The notes under the pieces: generated by a model
Databases searched by the model: none
What the model was told of the DNA's origin: nothing
Seen by the model: only the letters and a program-made list of their open reading frames with translations
Program-made: the position numbers and the translations under genes
NCBI RefSeq assembly: GCF_004114975.1
Contig: NZ_CP030051.1
Span: 248,001 to 312,000 of the forward strand
Origin: Bradyrhizobium guangdongense
GTDB lineage: Bacteria > Pseudomonadota > Alphaproteobacteria > Rhizobiales > Xanthobacteraceae
Direction: 5' to 3'
Length of the DNA stretch: 64,000 nt
In this document: positions 35,634 to 44,756 of the stretch, in pieces
How positions within the stretch are numbered: the stretch's first letter is position 1
Layout of the letters: the number at the start of each line of letters is the position of its first letter

Positions 35634-37391
35634 TTACAGCGGAAGTTCCGGCTCGCGCCGGGCGTTGCGGCGGGCATTGGTCACCGCGGGCGAGGCGGAG
35701 GAGCGGACAAAGCTCCAGCGGATCGAGGGCGCCTGACGGGCGTCCTGGCGGATCACGATCTGGGCGGTACGGCGCGGGCCGTCATTGCCGGCCAGGAACA
35801 CGCTGTCCTCGAGATCGACCTTGTCGTCCAGGGCTTCGAAGGTCCAGACGTCGCGGTTCGGCAGCACCAGCATGACGCCGCGTGCGTCCGAGAGCCGGCT
35901 CGCCTTGACCGCCGGATGCAGGTGGAAGCGCAGCGCAAAATCGGCGCCGGCACCCTTGAGGCGCGCGCCTTGGGGCGGCGACAGCGTGTCCTCGCCGTCG
36001 ATCCGCGCGCCGTCATTGGCTACCATCAGCACGCGGCGATGGATCACGCCGAACTTGGCAAGATAGCCGTCATGCGAGGTCGTCAGCAGCGTGCCGTCCT
36101 GCACGATCTCGCGATAGCTCTCGACATCGTGGGGGCCGCTGATAACAGGTGCGCCGTGCAGCAGCCGCTTCATTGCCGACATCTCGACGAACTGGCAGGA
36201 CGAGGTGTCGTGATAAGTCAGCGTCGAATGCGCCGCGGTGCCGCGCGCGAAGGGCCGCCAATTGTCGCGGCCTGTGGTCGGCATGCCGCAATTGGTGACG
36301 ATGCGGCTGGTGCCGGAGGACAATTCGAACGACAGGCAGCCGGCATGTGCATCGTGACTGACGCCGGGCGGCGGCGGCGGGCCCGTGTCGATGATCACAG
36401 TGGTCGGGCCGGCATCGAGGCGCTGGAAGCCGGTGTGCGGCATGTTCGCCATCGGCGCGCCATGGGTATCGTCATAGGCGAGCAACGTCGCGAGCAGGTC
36501 CGACGGCGTCGCGCTCATGCCGTTGAACAGCGCGAAATTGCCGTCGCCGTGCCGGAAGAAGCGCAGCATCGGCATCATGCGGTCGATCGCATTGAGCAAG
36601 GCCGGCGGAGGCGCGATGTTGCGCGCGGCAAAGGTCTGTCGCAGCGGCAGCAGGTCGATCAGGAGCTCGATCAGCGCACCCGGATTGCGGGAGATGTGTC
36701 CGCCGTCGGGGAGGATCTGCCGCTGCAATTCGTCCGAGAGCTTCTTCGACGCGCTGCGGATATGACGGGCCTGGTTGGCGAGGCAGAGCGTCGTGTAGCA
36801 CAGCGCGATCTGCACCTGGAGCTTCGGCACACCGTCCGGGATGTTGACCATGGTGTAGCGCAGCAAGCGGATCTCGCGTGCGAGTCCGCGCAGGTAGCGG
36901 CGGTAGAACTTGTTGTCGGTGTCGTTGAGCACCAATGGCGCCTGCGACAGCAGCGAGATCACGCGGCGCGCCAGCACGTCGGCGCGGCGGGCGACCGGCC
37001 GGCGCTTGTTGGCGGGGTTGCCGATCCAGTCCTCGACCAATGCGCGCGCATTCGCCCGGGTCAGGGCGGTGTCGGCGGCGCGCAGGTGCCGGAGCCAGCC
37101 GAAGCCGAGCAGCGCGACCTCCCAGTCCTCGGAGGGCGGATCGAGATCGAAGATCGAGCGGCCGTGGCAGTTGACGATCTTGCCGGCGAATACGAAGCGT
37201 CCGGCATAGATCTCGGCGGCGCGCGTCGCATCCGCGGTGCGCAAGTCATGCGGCGCGATGATCAGCCGATCGGTCCGCCCGGGCCAGACCCGCGACAGCG
37301 CCACGGAACCACCGCTCGCGCGCGCGAGCATGTTCCGCGCGAAGCGGTTCATCACCAGCGTCGAGATACGTCTGCGTTGAGCGACCGACAC
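35634..37391 (-). CDS. Heparinase II/III family protein
   Basis: A 585-residue protein with an alpha-alpha toroid N-terminal half and a beta-sandwich C-terminal half (PF07940), seen in LQRQILPDGGHISRNPG and YEIVQDGTLLTTSHDGY-type turns. Related enzymes lyse uronic-acid polysaccharides. Start is GTG at 37391; an ATG 13 codons later (MNRFARNML) is possible. No signal peptide is obvious, so the site of action is unclear. It lies between rsmB and purH on the same strand. Confidence 0.82.
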   Translation of the reverse strand: MSVAQRRRISTLVMNRFARNMLARASGGSVALSRVWPGRTDRLIIAPHDLRTADATRAAEIYAGRFVFAGKIVNCHGRSIFDLDPPSEDWEVALLGFGWLRHLRAADTALTRANARALVEDWIGNPANKRRPVARRADVLARRVISLLSQAPLVLNDTDNKFYRRYLRGLAREIRLLRYTMVNIPDGVPKLQVQIALCYTTLCLANQARHIRSASKKLSDELQRQILPDGGHISRNPGALIELLIDLLPLRQTFAARNIAPPPALLNAIDRMMPMLRFFRHGDGNFALFNGMSATPSDLLATLLAYDDTHGAPMANMPHTGFQRLDAGPTTVIIDTGPPPPPGVSHDAHAGCLSFELSSGTSRIVTNCGMPTTGRDNWRPFARGTAAHSTLTYHDTSSCQFVEMSAMKRLLHGAPVISGPHDVESYREIVQDGTLLTTSHDGYLAKFGVIHRRVLMVANDGARIDGEDTLSPPQGARLKGAGADFALRFHLHPAVKASRLSDARGVMLVLPNRDVWTFEALDDKVDLEDSVFLAGNDGPRRTAQIVIRQDARQAPSIRWSFVRSSASPAVTNARRNARREPELPL

Positions 37392-37509
37392 GCCTTGCCT
37401 TGAAGGGGGAGAGGATTCCGACGAATCCTTATTAATCCCAAAATCGGGCGTCTGACACCACCTTGAAAGGCCCCGAATCAGGCTGGTGGCAGCAAAATCC
37501 GGTGCAAAA

Positions 37510-38856
37510 TCAGGATTTAACGAGCCGGGCCGCGAAAAATCCGTCGAGCCCGCCGAGCTTCGGGTCGGCGTGCGGCAGGTGGCTCGGCAAAGTGCGGAGA
37601 TCGCCCTCTTTGGTGATGATCTCGCTGAGCCCGCAGACCTCGCTGGCCTCGATCGGCACGCGGCGAAGCGCGGGCTCTGCGGCCAGCAGCGTAGCGATCG
37701 CCTGCTCGCCTTCTTCGGGTTCCAGCGAACATGTGCAGTAAACCAGCGTGCCGCCGGGCTTGAGCAGCGACACGGATTTGCGCAGAAGCCGCTGCTGCAG
37801 AACCGTCATTGCGGCGACATCGGATTCCTGCCGCAGCCATGCGACGTCGGGATGCCGACGAATCGTCCCGGTCGAGGTGCAGGGCGCATCGATCAGGATT
37901 CCATCGAAGCCCTCTGCCGGTCCCGTCCATTCCACTGCGTCAGCGACCACGGTCTCGGCCTGGAGCGACAGCCGAGTCAGATTTTCGCGCAGGCGCGCCA
38001 CCCGGGCCGGGGAGCGGTCAAGCGCCGTGACATGGGCGCCTGCCAGTGCCAGCTGCGCGGTCTTGCCGCCGGGAGCGGCACAGAGATCGGCGATGGATTT
38101 GCCCTTGATGTCGCCGAACAGCCGGACCGGCAGCGCGGCGGCGGCATCCTGCACCCACCATTGTCCTTCGGCGAAGCCGGGCAGCATCGTGACCGAGCCG
38201 TGCAGCAGCGTGCGCACCGATCCGGTCGGCAGCACCTCGCCATGCAGTCGGGTCGCCCATTGCGCGGCGTCGGACTTCACGGTCAGATCGAGTGAAGGCT
38301 CGTGGCCGAGCGCGAGCGCCATGTCCCGCGCGGTTGCCTCGCCGTAATGCGCGCTCCAGCGCGCCAGCAGCCAAGGCGGCAGGTCCAGCGATTGCGTCGC
38401 GACCTCCTCGACCAGCGCCTGGCCCTCGCGCGCACAGCGGCGCAGCACCGCGTTGACGAGGCCGGCATAGCGCGCGGCGCGCCGGTCGGATTGCACCAGA
38501 CGGACCGAGAGATCGACCGCGGCGTGATCGGGCACGTCCATCCAGAGGATCTGGGCGGCGCCGATCAGCAGTGCACTCTGCGCGCGCGGCGCATCGGATG
38601 GGATGCCCTTGTCGAGCAGGCGCGACAGCACATGGCCGAGCGTGCCGAGCCGGCGCAGGATGGTTGCAACCAGCCGCCGCATCAGCGCGCGATCACGGTC
38701 GGCGAGCGTCTTCAGCCCGGGATGGGCGCCGGAGCCGTCGAGCTGGTCGTCAAGCGTGCGGTGCTTGTGCAGAACGCCGTCGACGATGTCGGCAGCGATC
38801 CGCCGCGCCGCGAGACCGGGCACTTCGGAGGGAGGAGCAAAACGTTGAGATGGCAT
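37510..38856 (-). CDS. rsmB: 16S rRNA (cytosine 967-C5)-methyltransferase
   Basis: A 448-residue RNA m5C methyltransferase. The N-terminal third is a NusB-like domain (RRIAADIVDGVLHKHRTLDDQ). The SAM site is LCAAPGGKTAQLA near residue 245, followed by DAPCTSTGTIRRHPD with one catalytic Cys and the TCSLEPEEGE motif with the second. The start MPSQRFAPPSEV is the usual one in this lineage; the longer frame has no ribosome site. Confidence 0.92.
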   Translation of the reverse strand: MPSQRFAPPSEVPGLAARRIAADIVDGVLHKHRTLDDQLDGSGAHPGLKTLADRDRALMRRLVATILRRLGTLGHVLSRLLDKGIPSDAPRAQSALLIGAAQILWMDVPDHAAVDLSVRLVQSDRRAARYAGLVNAVLRRCAREGQALVEEVATQSLDLPPWLLARWSAHYGEATARDMALALGHEPSLDLTVKSDAAQWATRLHGEVLPTGSVRTLLHGSVTMLPGFAEGQWWVQDAAAALPVRLFGDIKGKSIADLCAAPGGKTAQLALAGAHVTALDRSPARVARLRENLTRLSLQAETVVADAVEWTGPAEGFDGILIDAPCTSTGTIRRHPDVAWLRQESDVAAMTVLQQRLLRKSVSLLKPGGTLVYCTCSLEPEEGEQAIATLLAAEPALRRVPIEASEVCGLSEIITKEGDLRTLPSHLPHADPKLGGLDGFFAARLVKS

Positions 38857-39043
38857 GCGGACGTAAGGTTCTGAGCGAGCGGCAGTTCCGCCGAAAGGGG
38901 CGCATGCCTTAAGAAGTCCTTGTGTGGCATGCGAATATGCCAAATGTAAGAATGGCCTCTGGCGATTTCAGCCCTTGGCTGCCATTTCAGCAATGCGTTA
39001 TTGGACGTCGCGCCGGTCTCGATCCTGCGCTAGGACCCGAACA

Positions 39044-39241
39044 ATGAACGACCAGCCTCCCGCTCCCGACCGCAAGCCCTTGCCGCCGGCCGCCCAGCGC
39101 GCGCTGGCCGAAGCCGAGGCCCGCCGGCAAGCTGCCGCGGCCAAAGCCGGGACGGCACCCAAGGAGTTGCAGGGGCCGAAGGGACCCGAGCCGACGCGCT
39201 ACGGCGATTGGGAGCGCAAAGGCATCGCCTCGGATTTTTGA
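39044..39241 (+). CDS. DUF1674 / succinate dehydrogenase assembly factor 4-like
   Basis: A 65-residue protein. The C-terminal PKGPEPTRYGDWERKGIASDF-type end is the conserved Sdh8/SDHAF4 signature; the N-terminus is Ala/Pro-rich and variable. In mitochondria it helps flavinylated SdhA join SdhB. Too short for many gene finders but the motif is clear. Divergent from rsmB. Confidence 0.88.
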   Translation: MNDQPPAPDRKPLPPAAQRALAEAEARRQAAAAKAGTAPKELQGPKGPEPTRYGDWERKGIASDF

Positions 39242-39280
39242 GGCCAGCGGCCTCGCCCGGCAGCCTCCACGATTCCGCCG

Positions 39281-41175
39281 CTACAGATAATGGTGCTCCT
39301 GCAAGTAGCGGATGATGCGCTCGCAGGCCGTCTCGCTCGTCAGTTCCGAAGTGTCGATCGTGATTTCAGGCGCCTGCGGCGCCTCGTAGGGATCGTCGAT
39401 GCCGGTGAACCCGGGCAGCTCTCCCGCCCGCGCCTTGCGATACAGCCCCTTGGGGTCGCGCCGCTCGCATTCGGCGAGCGGGGTTGCGACATGGATCTCG
39501 ATGAACTCGCCCGCCTCGACCCGGTGCCGCGCCATCTCGCGCTCGCTGCGGAACGGTGAGATCAGCGCGACCAGGGCGATCATGCCGGCGTCGACGAACA
39601 GCGCCGCGATCTCGGCGACGCGCCGGACGTTCTCCATCCTTTCCGAGCTGGAAAAGCCGAGGTCACGATTGATGCCGTGGCGGAGATTGTCGCCGTCGAG
39701 CAGCGCCGCATGACGTCCGAACTCGGCCAGCCGCCGGTCGACGAGATTGGCGAGCGTCGATTTGCCGGCGCCGCTGAGCCCCGTGAACCACAGCACGCAG
39801 GGTCGCTGCTGCTTGAGCCGCGCGCGCACGGATTTGTCGACGGCGAGCCGTTGCCAGTGAACGTTGGTGGCGCGGCGGAGTGACAGCTCGGTCATGCCGG
39901 CCGCGGCCGTGCGATGGCTGATCGGGTCGACGAGAATGAAGCTGCCCATCTCGCGACTGTCGCGATAGGCCTCGAACACCAGGGCGCGGTCGAGGCTGAG
40001 ATGGACATAGCCGATCTGGTTGGCATTGAGCGTGGTGGCGCTTTCCTGCGCCATTGTGTCGATCTCAATGCGGTGCTTGACAGTCGTGATCACTGCGCCG
40101 GTCGAAGCGGTGCCGCATTTGAGCATGTAGCGCCGGCCCGGCACCATGGCGTCGTCGTCGAACCAGGCGAGATGCGCCGCCAGCTGATCCGAGACGAGCG
40201 GTGCCGCTCCCGCGGTCAGCACGTCGCCGCGGCTGACGTCGATCTCGTCACTCAATGTCAGTGTTACGGATTCGCCGGCCGCGGCGTGATCGCGCTCGCC
40301 AACGGGCGTGAGAATCCGCGCGACATGGGTCCGTCGGCCCGACGGCTGCACCGTGACAGTCTCGCCGGACGAGATCGCTCCGCTGGCGATCCGTCCACTG
40401 AAGCCGCGAAACTCCGCATGCGGGCGGTTGACCCATTGCACCGGCAGCCGGAACGGCCGCCCCGAGATATCGCCGGCGACGTCGACTGACTCCAGATAAG
40501 CCGTGACTGTCGGCCCGGTGTACCAGGGCATGCGCGTGCTCGCGACGGCGATGTTGTCGCCGTCCGGCGCCACGACCGGGATGCATCGGACCTGCGAAAT
40601 CCCGAGCTGTCCGGCCAGCGTCAGATATTCGGCGGTGACGGCCGCGAAACGGCCGCCGTCGAAGCCGACCAGATCCATCTTGTTCACGGCGAGCACGACG
40701 TGGCGAATGCCGAGCAGCGACAGGATGTGGCTGTGGCGCCGGGTCTGCGTGATCACGCCCTTGCGCGCATCGACCAGCACGACGGCAAGATCGGCATTGG
40801 AGGCGCCGGTTGCCATGTTGCGGGTGTATTGCGTGTGTCCCGGCGTGTCGGCAACAATGAAGCGGCGCAGCTTGGTGCGAAGAACCGGTAGGCGACATCG
40901 ATGGTGATGCCCTGCTCGCGCTCGGCCTGCAGGCCGTCGACCAGCAGTGCGAAATCGAGATCGCCGCCCGTGGTGCCCGCGGTCTTGCTTTCCGATGTCA
41001 ATGCGTCGAGCTGGTCGTCCAAAAGCGTCTTGGAATCGTAGAGCATCCGCCCGACCAGCGTGCTCTTGCCGTCGTCGACGCTGCCGCAGGTGACGAAACG
41101 CAAGGTCGGGCGATCGTCCTGGTCGAGCCGCGGCGCATCGGGAGCGGCGATCGTGGGGGCCTCGTGATAGGACAT
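39281..41175 (-). pseudogene. cysNC: Sulfate adenylyltransferase subunit 1 / APS kinase fusion, frameshifted
   Basis: CysN GTPase (about residues 20-430) fused to CysC APS kinase (about 440-631). With CysD it makes APS and then PAPS, the universal sulfate donor. GTPase motifs: [16 protein letters not shown] and NKMDLV; kinase P-loop GLSGAGKST. The frame breaks near 40878: 99 codons from 41175 end at AYRFF, then the natural sequence [14 protein letters not shown] continues in the next frame. One base (a G or C of a doublet) is missing. Restoring it gives 631 residues. The ATG overlaps the cysD stop by one base. As read, only a fragment would be made. A sequencing error is the alternative. Confidence 0.85.
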
Positions 41176-42149
41176 CAGAAGTAGCCTTCCGCTTTCTTGC
41201 GCTCCATCGAGGCGGGACTGTCGCGATCGATCATGCGTCCCTGCCGTTCGGACGTGCGTGAGGCCGTCATCTCCCGTACGATCTCCGGCAGCGTTGCCGC
41301 CGTCGAGATCGTCGCGCCGCTGAGCGGATAGCAGCCCAGCGTGCGAAACCTGACGGAGCGCCAGCGCGGCGCTTCATCCGCAAGCAGCGGCATGCGCTCA
41401 TCGTCGACCATGATCAGCGTGCCGTCGCGCTCGACCACGGGGCGCTTTGCCGCCAGATAGAGCGGGACGATCGGGACGCTCTCGAGCAGGATGTAGTCCC
41501 AGACGTCGAGCTCGGTCCAGTTCGACAGCGGAAACACCCGCATGCTCTCGCCGGGCGCGAGCATCGTGTTGTACAGGCTCCACAGCTCCGGCCGCTGGTT
41601 CTTGGGATCCCAGCGATGCGCCGCGCTCCGGTGCGAGAACACGCGCTCCTTGGCGCGCGACTTCTCCTCGTCGCGCCGTGCGCCTCCAATCGCGGCGTCG
41701 AAGCCGTGGAGGTCCAGCGCCTGCCGCAATGCCTGCGTCTTCATCACGTCGGTGTAGCGGGCGGAGCCGTGGCTGAAGGGAGTGATGCCCTGGCTCAATC
41801 CGTCCTGGTTGGTGTGGACGATCAGGTCGAGGCCGAGCTCACGCGCGCGGCGGTCGCGAAATGCGATCATCTCGCGGAACTTCCAGGTCGTGTCGACATG
41901 CAGCAGCGGAAACGGCGGCCTGCCGGGATGAAAAGCCTTCATCGCCAGATGCAGCAGGACCGAGGAATCCTTGCCGATCGAGTAGAGCATGACCGGTTTG
42001 CGGAACTCGGCCACGGTCTCGCGCAGGATATGGATGCTTTCCGCTTCGAGGCGACGAAGATGGCTGGTGGCAATGTGGCGCATGGTGGCGTCATCGGACG
42101 CGTGGTGCGTCGGCGCTGCCACCATCGTGGGCGCGAGCTGTCCGCTCAT
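41175..42149 (-). CDS. cysD: Sulfate adenylyltransferase subunit 2 (CysD)
   Basis: A 324-residue ATP-PPase that works with CysN to form APS from sulfate and ATP. The PP-loop is [17 protein letters not shown]; the conserved [36 protein letters not shown] and LGCYPLSGA blocks are all present. The start MSGQLAPTM overlaps the sulfotransferase stop (ATGA), so translation is coupled. It is complete, unlike its partner cysNC. The cluster as a whole supplies PAPS to the adjacent sulfotransferase. Confidence 0.93.
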   Translation of the reverse strand: MSGQLAPTMVAAPTHHASDDATMRHIATSHLRRLEAESIHILRETVAEFRKPVMLYSIGKDSSVLLHLAMKAFHPGRPPFPLLHVDTTWKFREMIAFRDRRARELGLDLIVHTNQDGLSQGITPFSHGSARYTDVMKTQALRQALDLHGFDAAIGGARRDEEKSRAKERVFSHRSAAHRWDPKNQRPELWSLYNTMLAPGESMRVFPLSNWTELDVWDYILLESVPIVPLYLAAKRPVVERDGTLIMVDDERMPLLADEAPRWRSVRFRTLGCYPLSGATISTAATLPEIVREMTASRTSERQGRMIDRDSPASMERKKAEGYF

Positions 42150-43165
42150 GCGGCGGTACCGAGGCAATCGCCGAACAGACGCGCCGCGGTGTCGGTGTCC
42201 AGCGAGAGATCACGGATGCAGGCCGCCACGGAGGCGCGATACATCTCGTCGATGCCGTAGCGTCCGATCACCTGGAGCTGAGCCTCACTCAGCGAGGCGG
42301 TCTTGCGGCTCCGGTAGCGATAGGCCGTATCAGACCCATGAAGGCCGACCACGGTGTAGATCTTCGGCTCGCTGAGGAACGTCACGCCCGACCCCTTCGT
42401 TTCGATCTGCCCGCGCTCTTTCCAGTCGGTGACGGCGCTTTCGATGAAGCGTTCGCCCAGGCCGAGCCGGTCGAACAGCTTTCGCACCGAGCCGGTCGCG
42501 TCCTTGCTGGCTTCATAGACATAGTGCGTCACCGGCACGCCGTGCCGCCTTGCATAGCTCTCGACCCGAAGCGCGTTCAGGGAAGAGATCACATAGTTCT
42601 GGATCAGGCGGTCCTCGGGAACGCGGTCCGACCACTTCTCGAGCCACGATGCGAGCGAGCTCGCGGGGTCGCGGTCGAGCATGATCATGTGAAGCTTCTC
42701 GGCGGGCCAGCCTGCCTCGATCAGCGGCTGGAGCGGCAGGAACAGGCTTTCAGCCAGGACATAAGGTCCGGCCATTTCCTTGCTGAAGATGTGCGGCTGC
42801 TCTGCGGCCGTCGGCGCGGCCCAGGGCTCGCCCGCGTTTCCAAGCAAGCGATGGCGCAGCACGACCTTCACCGGCTGGAAGTAAGAAGGTATGCCGGCAA
42901 CGCCGAACAGATTTGTGAGCGCGGTCGAACCCACGCGGCAACGCCCCCATGCGCAGTAGAGCGTCGGGAAGTCTTCGGGAGCCCAGTTCCGGAGCGTCTC
43001 GGCGAGGCAGTCCCTCACTTCCCACATCAATTCGTCCAGCGCCGCCGGTCTGTTCTGGTACTTGCCGTCAGGCGCGAGGACCATGGTGTCGAGTGAGGGA
43101 TGGTCGCGGCGCACGAGATCGGCCAGGCGGTCGGTTTCTTCGACTGACGTGATGATGGTGCTCAT
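42146..43165 (-). CDS. Sulfotransferase-like protein
   Basis: A 339-residue protein of the sulfotransferase fold. The 5'-phosphosulfate-binding loop reads [13 protein letters not shown] at about residues 73-83, close to the canonical RSGST motif; the 3'-phosphate site is probably in [16 protein letters not shown]. It would move sulfate from PAPS to an unknown acceptor. The ATG of [10 protein letters not shown] is preceded by AAAGG. Notably the frame is open upstream without a stop and reads the C-terminus of the preceding FAD protein, so a fusion is possible. It overlaps cysD by four bases. Confidence 0.8.
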   Translation of the reverse strand: MSTIITSVEETDRLADLVRRDHPSLDTMVLAPDGKYQNRPAALDELMWEVRDCLAETLRNWAPEDFPTLYCAWGRCRVGSTALTNLFGVAGIPSYFQPVKVVLRHRLLGNAGEPWAAPTAAEQPHIFSKEMAGPYVLAESLFLPLQPLIEAGWPAEKLHMIMLDRDPASSLASWLEKWSDRVPEDRLIQNYVISSLNALRVESYARRHGVPVTHYVYEASKDATGSVRKLFDRLGLGERFIESAVTDWKERGQIETKGSGVTFLSEPKIYTVVGLHGSDTAYRYRSRKTASLSEAQLQVIGRYGIDEMYRASVAACIRDLSLDTDTAARLFGDCLGTAA

Positions 43166-44616
43166 CTCAGGACCTTTCGGGTTCAGGATCGTGTCGACAA
43201 CGGTCTGGGCGCGGCGCAAATTGATGTCGACCGCGGCGGCGTAGAAGTGCGTGCCCTTGGTCGGAGCGCCGACCGCGTAGACATTCGGATAGGGATTGTC
43301 GTGGCGGTCGTGGACGCGGCTGTCGTCATAGCCGCAGCTGATGCCGCCGAGCGGGTCGAATGCGATCAGGCCCTGGCGCAGATGTCCTGGTAGAGCGGGC
43401 TGGCGTCCAGCCGGTAGGACGGTCCCGTCGCGTCGATGACGTAATCGACCTCGCGGCAATCGCCATCGTCCAGGATCGCGCGAAACCGGTCGCCGGTGGC
43501 GGTCACGCTGCGCAATCCGGCGCACGTCGAGAGCCTTCCTGACCGCATCAGGTCACGCATGCGGACGGCATTCTCCAGCGGCATCGCCGAGCGGTTGCGA
43601 AGCCAGCCGGAATTGTAGACGTCCATGAAGCGCATCTTCTCGGCATCGCTCATCCGGCTCCAGGCCTCGCACATCACGTCGATGACGCTGACGAGATAGG
43701 AGTGGACGCTGGGCTCGCCGGTTTCGGCGCGTGCGATGTTGTGTTCGAGATCATCAAGCGCATCGCCTCCGACGTTGCGGCAGGACAGATCGCAGCGGAT
43801 CCCGGTGGTCTCGAGCAGTAGTTCCGAAAGGCGGGCAGCGAAGGCGTCCGCTTCGATCCGCGCGCGGCTGGTCACATAACCATGCAGAGCGTCGCGGAAG
43901 TCGTTCGCGATCTTGGGAACCGTCACCGGCTGCACCGTGGGAAACAGGCCGCTTCTCGAGAAGCAGGTCATCCTGACCGCCTGATGGCTCTTGGCGAGCG
44001 CTGCCGCGGTGTCGACCGCGCTGAGCCCGCTTCCGAGGATGCCGACCTCCGTGCCGGGCCGATCGGCGAAAGTGAATTGGGCGTAGGGATCTCTGATGTA
44101 CTTCGGGTGTGCTGCCAGACCATAGGGATCATCGGGCGGGTTGTGACCCGTGCAGAGGATCAGTGCGGACGAGATGTGCGTGATGTTGCGGTCGGTCGTC
44201 AGGAGGACGTCGCGATCCGGCGAGAAGCGCATGCGGACCACCTCGGCATGTTCGACATGAACCGGCACGCCGATGCTCCAGCATTGCGCGATCGCAGCCA
44301 ATCGCACGGCGTCGAGATAGTCCCGATAGACCATCCGTGGCAGATGCTTGTTGCCGGGGCAGGAGAGACCGCGGGCCTGGAGCCAGCGCAGAAACTCGTC
44401 CGCGTCGCCGGAGCGGATCGACATCGTCGACGGCTTCATGTTGAGCAGATGGCAATCGCTCTGGGTGCGATAGGCAACCCCGCCGTCGAAACCGGATTTG
44501 TCGAACAGCTGAATTCCGCTGACCGCGCCGTTATCTCGCCCCGATGCGGCGAGCTCCGCCAGATGGCGCAGGATCGTGATGCCGGTTGCGCCGCCGCCGA
44601 CAATGCTGATGATCAT
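43166..44616 (-). pseudogene. FAD/NAD(P)-binding oxidoreductase, frameshifted
   Basis: Member of the FAD-NAD(P)-binding group (PF13454 type). N-terminal IISIVGGGATGITILRHL is the dinucleotide motif; VGILGSGLSAVDTAAALA the second; DYVIDATGPSYRLDASP the conserved ATG block. The frame reads to PLYQDICARA and stops at 43366. The natural tail LRQGLIAFDPLGGIS continues from 43381 in another frame, so one base is missing near 43382 (ATCTG for ATCCTG). The restored protein has about 484 residues and then runs without a stop into the sulfotransferase. Head gene of the cluster. As read it lacks its C-terminal part. Confidence 0.8.
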
Positions 44617-44756
44617 CGCTCAATCCCCCAGATTAACTTGTTTGTCCCAGGCGCGAGCGGGGGCTCGGCGTGGGGGCCTCCCAAGAGCCGTTGGTAATTC
44701 GACGCGTCAGAAAGGACTTGCGGCCGGCATTGTGTCGGCCGCTGGGTATCCGGGCG

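Noticed and set aside
35625..37403. Plus-strand frame of 592 codons opposite the heparinase-like gene
   Set aside because: Shadow with Arg-rich composition; the minus-strand frame has family motifs and normal codon use.
39281..41175. nodPQ-type nodulation sulfation genes
   Set aside because: CysD and CysNC are the same families, but no nod genes, nod boxes or NodH-like context are present.
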